Assembly: GCA_023135015.1 (NCBI GenBank)
Contig: JAGLTZ010000332.1
Coordinates: 1 to 12,034 of the forward strand
DNA: 12,034 nucleotides
Direction: 5' to 3'
Origin: Candidatus Latescibacterota bacterium
GTDB taxonomy: Bacteria > Blakebacterota > Blakebacteria > Blakebacterales > Blakebacteraceae
Shown here: positions 6,908 to 12,034 of the stretch, piece by piece
Layout of the letters: each line of letters starts with the position of its first letter
How positions within the stretch are numbered: the first letter of the stretch is position 1
Position numbers and translations under genes: made by a program
Notes under the pieces: generated by a model
Seen by the model: the letters and a program-made list of their open reading frames with translations, nothing else
Database searches by the model: none
Told to the model about the DNA's origin: nothing

Positions 6908-9900
6908 TCACTCGAAGGGGAAATGCGCCGTCATCGTCGTTCCCTCGCCGGGGCGGCTGTCAACCGTGAGCGATCCCCCATAGGCATCCACGATCGCTCT
7001 GGTAATTGCCAGACCGAGGCCGGTTCCATCGGTCTTTGTGGAGAAATATGGCTCAAAGAGGCGCTCCTGGACTTCTGGCGCAATGCCCTCCCCCGTATCA
7101 GAAACCTGTAGCCAGACACCCTGCTCATCCCGACCGCTTTTGATCGTCAAGGTTCCCTCTTCACCCATCGCATCGATCGCGTTGCGGATCAGGTTGATCG
7201 CCAACCGGCGGATCTGCTCAGAGTCGAGGAGGGCTTCGGGGAGATCTCCGTCCAGCCCGCGTACTACCTTGATACCAGCGGGAAGTGCAGGCTCGAAGAG
7301 ATTCAGAGCATCCTCCAGCGGCTCGTTAAGATCGGTAGGTTCGCGACGGACGGTCGGCAGGCGGGCATACGCGGAGAACTCGTTGGCGATGCGGCGCAGA
7401 CCTTCAACCTGTTCAACGATGGCATCCGTGCATTCGTGCACGATGCGCCCCAGATCATCGGTGCCTTCGTCGTAGGCCCGGCGCAGGAACTGGGCCGAGA
7501 GCTGCATCGGAGTGAGAGGATTCTTGATCTCGTGGGCGACCTGACGCGCCATCTCCTGCCAGGCTCTTTCTCGCTCGGCCCTGGCAAGCTCCGACCTGTT
7601 CTCCCTAAGTGCTATCACCATCTGTCGGAATGCCTTCTGTAGCCCTCCGATCTCGTCCCCGCGTGTAACCGGGATGTTTACCTCCAGGTCACCACCGGCC
7701 ACACGACCTGCCGAGCGTGTAAGGCTTCCGACCGGGTTCGAGATGCGCCGGGCCACCATCAAAGCCACAAGCGTTACCGCCACCACCAGCAGTATGTAGA
7801 TACTGGCAACCGTGGTGAACAACCTCTCAAGATCGGGATCGTTCAGTCCCCACAGCCCGAAACGGCGTTGGGCGATAGTGGCCACAGCTATACCTGAATA
7901 ATCTGTGAGTGGCCTGTAAGAGAACAGGTAGCGCAGGCCTCCCAACTCCCCCCAACGGAAGGTTCCGACATCACGTCCCCTGCTTCCTTCCCATCCAGCT
8001 TCGGGCGGCATCATCGGGGCCAGGAGACCCGCGGTGTAGGGTGCAGACTCGGTAGAGTATCTGAGCCGGCCATCCTCGAAGAGGTCGACTTGCCACGGGG
8101 ACTGCTCGGAGGCCTGGCGGAGAAGTTCCTCGGAGAAGGGCCGGACTATCAGGGCGGCTCCGCGCGAAAAACGCGTCCCGACCGGAGCTACTGCAGCAGA
8201 CCATAGGGAGCCGGATCGGAATACGAAAGATCTTCTGCCACGACCCATTCGAAGTTCTCTGAGCGGAATCCGGTCAGCAAGCGAGTCCGTCAGGGTTCCT
8301 GCATAGCGGACCAGGTTTGCGTCGAAAAGGGCCCATTGGGTTCCACCCCCCTGCTCTCCTGCCAACCATGCGCCCCCGAACTCACTCTCCCGTGCGAGTT
8401 CTTCGGACCAATCCTCTGTCTGGCCGAGAATGGATCTCTGTACCTCCTGCAGACTCCTATCCAGACTCTCTTCCCACGCTGCCTCCTCTCTGTTGAGGAT
8501 AAAGCCCCTCGTCAGCATCCACAGCGCCACCAGAGGTACAAGAGCCACTACCAGCAGCGGAATCATCAACCGTGTACGGAATGAGACCCTTCGCAGTGAT
8601 CTGCTCAGAGGAACCCCTGTCCCTGCAACTGCAGCAGCCGGCAGCCATGCCAGAACCAACATCGTCCCGATGAAGAGCAGCAGGACGTTCAGTGCTTCTA
8701 CGATCCTGCCCCACAGCCCTGGCCTCAACACCCCGAGGCATGCAATCCGCCGTTCAACAGATTCGACCGCCGACACCTCACCACCAGGCACAGGTGGACG
8801 GACCGAGGGGGTTTCCAGCCAGAAATAATACTCGTCGGCACTACCGCCTACCCACCAGCCTCGCCTGAACCAGACACCGGAACCGCCACCGGACCGCAAC
8901 CTCTCTACAACCGGTACGGGCACCGAACCTGGAGCAGGAGCCAGACTTGGATTACGGGGCATCGCAAGCAGGCGGTATGCCTCGTCGTAGACCCTGACAA
9001 AAAGTACACCGGCAAGTCTTCCCGACCGCTCCGAGATACCAGCCGGATCGGGCTGCATCCAGAGACGATCCTCACCAGCCGCCAAAAACCCCAATGGCCT
9101 CCGCCTAAGTCCCACCATAAGAGACCCTACCCCATCTGGACCTGGCACCGCCATAATCAGCGTTTCCTCCCCGAAGTAAGCCGGGGTACCAGCCGTGAGG
9201 GCAAGTCGACCTTCGCCAAGGGAAACCCTGGCGATCATGCTGTCTATGATTGAAACCTCGAAAAGATCCGTGACCGTCGAGAAGCTCCCTGCAACGGCAC
9301 CTGAGGCGTCAATGACCTGGACCCCGCCGGTAAGATCCTGTTCATCCAGCCCCAGATTACGCCAGACCAGGAACGCACTCCTGCTGTGACTGCCCGGCGA
9401 TAACAGGGAACCTCCGAATACTTCATCTACGCTTTCTGATACGGTAAGCCTCAATCTGCTCCTGAGGGTGGTGACCTTTTCGGGGCTCACTCCGACTCCC
9501 GTCCCTCTGAGCGACTCCGCCGATTCGACGACTACCCTCCTGACCATCACCCTGCCCAATTCACCCTTTATAGGCAAATGAACCAGGGCCCCGAGTAAGG
9601 CCAGCCCTAGAAGAGTTATCAGCACACTATTCCGGGCTGTGTGGTCCAGCCAAACGGCCGCAACCACTGTCCCTCCCACCGCTACAGCAGCCCCGACAAA
9701 CACACTACCTCCCCATGCACCGGCTATCGATGCAACCAACCCGCCTATCACGGCCGAAACGGCGCAGACCAGGATTCCTGCCAGTCCGTAGCGTCGCATC
9801 AACAGAGCCGCTATACCTCCTGTGCCTCCGATGACAGTGAGCGTCATAGCTATGGCGATCAGCCACCCGAGAAGGTCCTTTACAGCCGGTAGGAAACTGA

Positions 9901-11191
9901 CCCGGGCCCAGAACCAGGTTGGCGCGAAGCGGTAAAGGTCGTGCAGCAGACCGAACCCCAGAACCCATAAAATGACGACGCCCACCAACAGCAAAGTTGC
10001 CAGGAGCCGACCGTCCTTCCCTTCAAGGTATCCCGCCATACGATGCCTGAGGTGCACCGCGAACCATAGCGCCAGCCCTGCAGCCGCCACCGCTATGAAA
10101 GCCTGATTGGTAAGCTGATACCCCGTCCAGGAAGGAGACACCAGTTCAATACTCAGCGGACGTCCGGTCGAACCGAGCAGAAGCGGAATCGCAGAAGCAT
10201 AAATCAGGGGCGCTGCAATCAACCCGCGAACTGCGGAGCTGTCTCTGACCAGTAACCCGAGGCTTGCACACAGCATTGCAACCAGCAGAAAGGCCTGAGC
10301 GATACCTCGCACCGGATAGGGAGTCGTCTCAGCGGTCCATCCTCCGACAGCTATCCGGGCCGCCCCCTCGTAACCGCCATCACCCGCTTTGATCTCCAGC
10401 CGCTTCACAATGCGGGCGGGAAGAACCCTCTGCAGCAGAGGCTCAACACCAGGGGCTGGACCGGGGACCGCTGCCGCTCTGGCAAGCAGCACACTCACCA
10501 CCAGCTTCCCCTGCTCCAGTGGGAGCACTATATGGGCGATTGCAGCAAGTTGGTCGCCAGTAACCAAAAAACTCGGGCCGATGTCATCTGACGCTGCCCG
10601 TCCGGATAAAACAGTTACTGGAACGCCTGCATCCGCCATGTATGGGGATCCCACCCAGGCATATGAGGCGCCCTCACCCATGAACAGTCCGATCGCCGCC
10701 GCATCATCCCCGAGACCCTTGCGAACCGCAGGCCAGAAGCTCTCCAGACTCTGCTGCTCAGTCAGCCCCGGACTCCTGCCAGAAATTGCCGCCCCCGCCC
10801 CCACCGCAGCCCTGTCCATCTCGATCCTTATCCTCTCTATTGCGGCTTCGACCGACTCTTTGTCTTTCCTGTCCTGCCGCTCGAGTTTGGCTGCCGACGG
10901 CTCAACGGGCAGCGCCAGCACACCCAGAGCACAACACACTGCCATACCTGTAACCACCCAGTTCCACTTCCCTAGCAGATCCGTGCGTGGCTCTGTGTCA
11001 AAGGAAACCCTGAATAGGAACCAGGCCGGGATCAGCGGCAGAAAACCGAAAGGAATGAGTCCTCCCCACCCGATATAGAGCGCCGCAAGCACGCAGGCGA
11101 GCGTTGCCCAGCACCAGCGGAAAGCGAGCGTATTGACGCGGGCTATAACCGCCTGATTGCTAGCTGTTGCCGGTGGATTGTTCATCACCAT
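6908..11191 (-). CDS. Multi-sensor membrane histidine kinase with NtrY-like catalytic core
   Basis: A 1427-residue inner-membrane kinase that would autophosphorylate on His and pass phosphate to a response regulator. Seen, in order: hydrophobic helices at about 27-64 and 77-95; an extracytoplasmic region at about 97-293; eight or more helices at about 296-541; a second extracytoplasmic region at about 545-825; helices at about 831-855 and 872-894; a third extracytoplasmic region at about 896-1120; a helix at about 1125-1147; HAMP at about 1147-1199 (ARRISNPVGSL). HisKA has His1220 in QVAHEIKNPLTPMQLSA. HATPase has Asn1337 (NLIRNAID), Asp1365 (DTGEG), FEPYFSTK and GTGLGLA from 1389. The HEIKNPLTP box is typical of NtrY-type kinases, but NtrY usually has one sensor region. 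No receiver domain is fused, and no regulator gene lies beside it here. The ATG at 11189-11191 lacks a Shine-Dalgarno sequence; an ATG two codons later is equally possible. The signal sensed is unknown. Confidence 0.93.
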   Translation of the reverse strand: MVMNNPPATASNQAVIARVNTLAFRWCWATLACVLAALYIGWGGLIPFGFLPLIPAWFLFRVSFDTEPRTDLLGKWNWVVTGMAVCCALGVLALPVEPSAAKLERQDRKDKESVEAAIERIRIEMDRAAVGAGAAISGRSPGLTEQQSLESFWPAVRKGLGDDAAAIGLFMGEGASYAWVGSPYMADAGVPVTVLSGRAASDDIGPSFLVTGDQLAAIAHIVLPLEQGKLVVSVLLARAAAVPGPAPGVEPLLQRVLPARIVKRLEIKAGDGGYEGAARIAVGGWTAETTPYPVRGIAQAFLLVAMLCASLGLLVRDSSAVRGLIAAPLIYASAIPLLLGSTGRPLSIELVSPSWTGYQLTNQAFIAVAAAGLALWFAVHLRHRMAGYLEGKDGRLLATLLLVGVVILWVLGFGLLHDLYRFAPTWFWARVSFLPAVKDLLGWLIAIAMTLTVIGGTGGIAALLMRRYGLAGILVCAVSAVIGGLVASIAGAWGGSVFVGAAVAVGGTVVAAVWLDHTARNSVLITLLGLALLGALVHLPIKGELGRVMVRRVVVESAESLRGTGVGVSPEKVTTLRSRLRLTVSESVDEVFGGSLLSPGSHSRSAFLVWRNLGLDEQDLTGGVQVIDASGAVAGSFSTVTDLFEVSIIDSMIARVSLGEGRLALTAGTPAYFGEETLIMAVPGPDGVGSLMVGLRRRPLGFLAAGEDRLWMQPDPAGISERSGRLAGVLFVRVYDEAYRLLAMPRNPSLAPAPGSVPVPVVERLRSGGGSGVWFRRGWWVGGSADEYYFWLETPSVRPPVPGGEVSAVESVERRIACLGVLRPGLWGRIVEALNVLLLFIGTMLVLAWLPAAAVAGTGVPLSRSLRRVSFRTRLMIPLLVVALVPLVALWMLTRGFILNREEAAWEESLDRSLQEVQRSILGQTEDWSEELARESEFGGAWLAGEQGGGTQWALFDANLVRYAGTLTDSLADRIPLRELRMGRGRRSFVFRSGSLWSAAVAPVGTRFSRGAALIVRPFSEELLRQASEQSPWQVDLFEDGRLRYSTESAPYTAGLLAPMMPPEAGWEGSRGRDVGTFRWGELGGLRYLFSYRPLTDYSGIAVATIAQRRFGLWGLNDPDLERLFTTVASIYILLVVAVTLVALMVARRISNPVGSLTRSAGRVAGGDLEVNIPVTRGDEIGGLQKAFRQMVIALRENRSELARAERERAWQEMARQVAHEIKNPLTPMQLSAQFLRRAYDEGTDDLGRIVHECTDAIVEQVEGLRRIANEFSAYARLPTVRREPTDLNEPLEDALNLFEPALPAGIKVVRGLDGDLPEALLDSEQIRRLAINLIRNAIDAMGEEGTLTIKSGRDEQGVWLQVSDTGEGIAPEVQERLFEPYFSTKTDGTGLGLAITRAIVDAYGGSLTVDSRPGEGTTMTAHFPFE

Positions 11192-11193
11192 CA

Positions 11194-11222
11194 GAAGTAC
11201 AAGGTATGAAAGATTGCGTCAA
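11194..11222 (-). promoter_or_regulatory. Tentative promoter directly before the kinase start
   Basis: On the minus strand TTGACG (11217-11222, 5 of 6 to the sigma-70 -35 box) lies 17 nt before TACTTC (11194-11199), a poor -10 box. If real, transcription would begin at or near the ATG and the message would be almost leaderless, which would fit the absence of a ribosome binding site. The evidence is weak. Confidence 0.22.
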
Positions 11223-11241
11223 CAACGGCCGGTAATAAACT

Positions 11242-11274
11242 TCGGCCCGGCCCGCTTCAGACGGACCGGGCCGA
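11242..11274 (-). terminator. GC-rich hairpin terminator after the outer-membrane protein gene
   Basis: The arms TCGGCCCGGCCCG (11242-11254) and CGGACCGGGCCGA (11262-11274) pair at 12 of 13 positions around a 7-nt loop. The structure begins 23 nt after the stop codon of the upstream minus-strand gene. On that strand it is followed by AGTTTATTACC, which is T-rich but not a clean T-run. It probably separates the barrel gene from the kinase gene. Confidence 0.65.
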
Positions 11275-11297
11275 TACATTCGGCATCGGGAGAGGGG

Positions 11298-12034
11298 TCA
11301 GAACCGATAGCCGAACGACAGCAGAAATTGCCCGCTGTTCCACCGCTCCCTGGTCGAGTCGAGAAGGGTTTCCCACCGGGCATTCCGGTATGCAAAATCG
11401 ATATTGACGATATTGCCGATCACCCACCCCACACCGAAGCTGTATATCTCGCGGTTGCTCCTTATCTGCAGGCCAACCGGCTGGAACTGAAGCGGTGCCC
11501 ACTGGTAGCCCGCACGCACCGCCGCACCGCCGAGTGCTCTTATCTCTATCCCGCCGCCAAGCAGCCAGTACGGCTTGTAGTTTTCTGCGAAGAAGTCAGA
11601 GTCGTAACCGTCGTATGGCGCCCTCGAGTACCACGACTGGGAGTAGTCGTAATAGGAACCGCCGCCTGTAAGTGTCAAACCCAGCAGATTCATAGCGGCG
11701 CCCACACCCAGCTCGAAGGGAAGCCTGAGGTAGTAGTCGTAGATCCCGCTGTCTTCATATGTGACTTCCGACGTGCCGTCGTCATAGTAGAGGACCTCCG
11801 ACTGGTACCAGTCCTCTGTGATCTGTACTGATGAGGGGAACCTGATGCTCCCGCCGAAGGAAATCAAATTGACGGGGCGCCAGAGCCCACCGACTGCGAT
11901 GCGCAAACCCCGACTGCGGTATGTGTAATCAATCCCATCATCCCATGTGTGCCCGTCATAGGGTGTCCAGATATCTTCCGTGTCGTAAGCCTCGAGCAGA
12001 TACGTGTAACTGTTTGTACCGCTGATCGACTCGA
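11298..12034 (-). CDS. Outer-membrane beta-barrel protein (possibly FadL/OmpP1-like), 5' end missing
   Basis: The frame is open from the window edge to the TGA at 11298-11300, giving 244 residues of the C-terminal part. The true start lies beyond the window; the TTG at 11904-11906 is internal. Seen: alternating hydrophobic and polar strands, Tyr/Asp-rich loops (YYDDGTSEVTYEDSGIYDYY, YDSDFFAENY), a motif resembling FadL-type barrels (LRIAVGGLWRPV), and a last strand FLLSFGYRF ending in Phe, the usual BAM insertion signal. The regular strands RAGYQWAPLQF and SFGVGWVIGN fit a transmembrane barrel. FadL/OmpP1 proteins carry hydrophobic compounds through the outer membrane, but this assignment is by general resemblance only, and another uncharacterised porin-like family is possible. 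The hairpin downstream suggests this gene ends its own transcription unit. Confidence 0.75.
   Translation of the reverse strand, partial: ESISGTNSYTYLLEAYDTEDIWTPYDGHTWDDGIDYTYRSRGLRIAVGGLWRPVNLISFGGSIRFPSSVQITEDWYQSEVLYYDDGTSEVTYEDSGIYDYYLRLPFELGVGAAMNLLGLTLTGGGSYYDYSQSWYSRAPYDGYDSDFFAENYKPYWLLGGGIEIRALGGAAVRAGYQWAPLQFQPVGLQIRSNREIYSFGVGWVIGNIVNIDFAYRNARWETLLDSTRERWNSGQFLLSFGYRF

Noticed and set aside
10389..11078. Plus-strand 229-codon frame opposite the kinase N terminus
   Set aside because: Ser/Pro/Thr-rich shadow; the kinase frame carries membrane helices and continues without a break.
11157..11831. Plus-strand 224-codon frame opposite the right-hand barrel gene
   Set aside because: It crosses the hairpin terminator and opposes a clear beta-barrel gene.
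1..12034. Mobile elements, phage genes, tRNA or rRNA
   Set aside because: No transposase, integrase, terminal repeats or RNA gene pattern was found; gene spacing and strand use look like ordinary chromosomal DNA.

Overview
The window comes from a diderm (Gram-negative-type) bacterium with moderately GC-rich DNA. Two outer-membrane beta-barrel proteins ending in Phe, a TonB/ExbB/ExbD energy-coupling set and a periplasmic TPR protein all require an outer membrane. I cannot fix the phylum. The style (a plug-less TonB-associated barrel, a very long TPR protein, an NtrY-like kinase with many membrane segments) recalls uncultured FCB-group, Gemmatimonadota or delta-proteobacteria-like lineages, but that is an impression. 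Every gene I can support is on the minus strand, so transcription runs from high to low coordinates. The plus-strand open frames are shadows.

Layout in the direction of transcription. (1) 12034-11298: 3' end of an outer-membrane beta-barrel gene, cut by the window edge and followed by a strong GC-rich hairpin at 11242-11274. (2) 11191-6908: a 1427-residue histidine kinase with about 13 membrane segments, three large extracytoplasmic regions, HAMP, and an NtrY-like HisKA/HATPase core. No response regulator lies beside it in the window. (3) 6907-6460: a stretch with small inverted repeats and the uncertain start of the next gene. (4) 6459-1: a tight five-gene run of a large exported TPR protein, an outer-membrane barrel with a TonB-receptor-like C terminus but no visible plug, ExbB, ExbD and a TonB-family protein that runs off the left edge. 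Junctions are a 4-nt ATGA overlap, a 25-nt gap with a strong ribosome binding site, an 11-nt overlap and a 4-nt GTGA overlap.

The five-gene run reads as one functional unit. ExbB/ExbD would harvest the proton gradient and the TonB protein would carry that energy across the periplasm. The barrel is the obvious outer-membrane partner, and the TPR protein would act as a periplasmic scaffold, as CpoB does beside Tol-Pal. The cargo or process it powers is not visible. This TPR/plug-less barrel/ExbB/ExbD/TonB set is the best candidate in the window for an under-described system. The kinase is the second point of interest.
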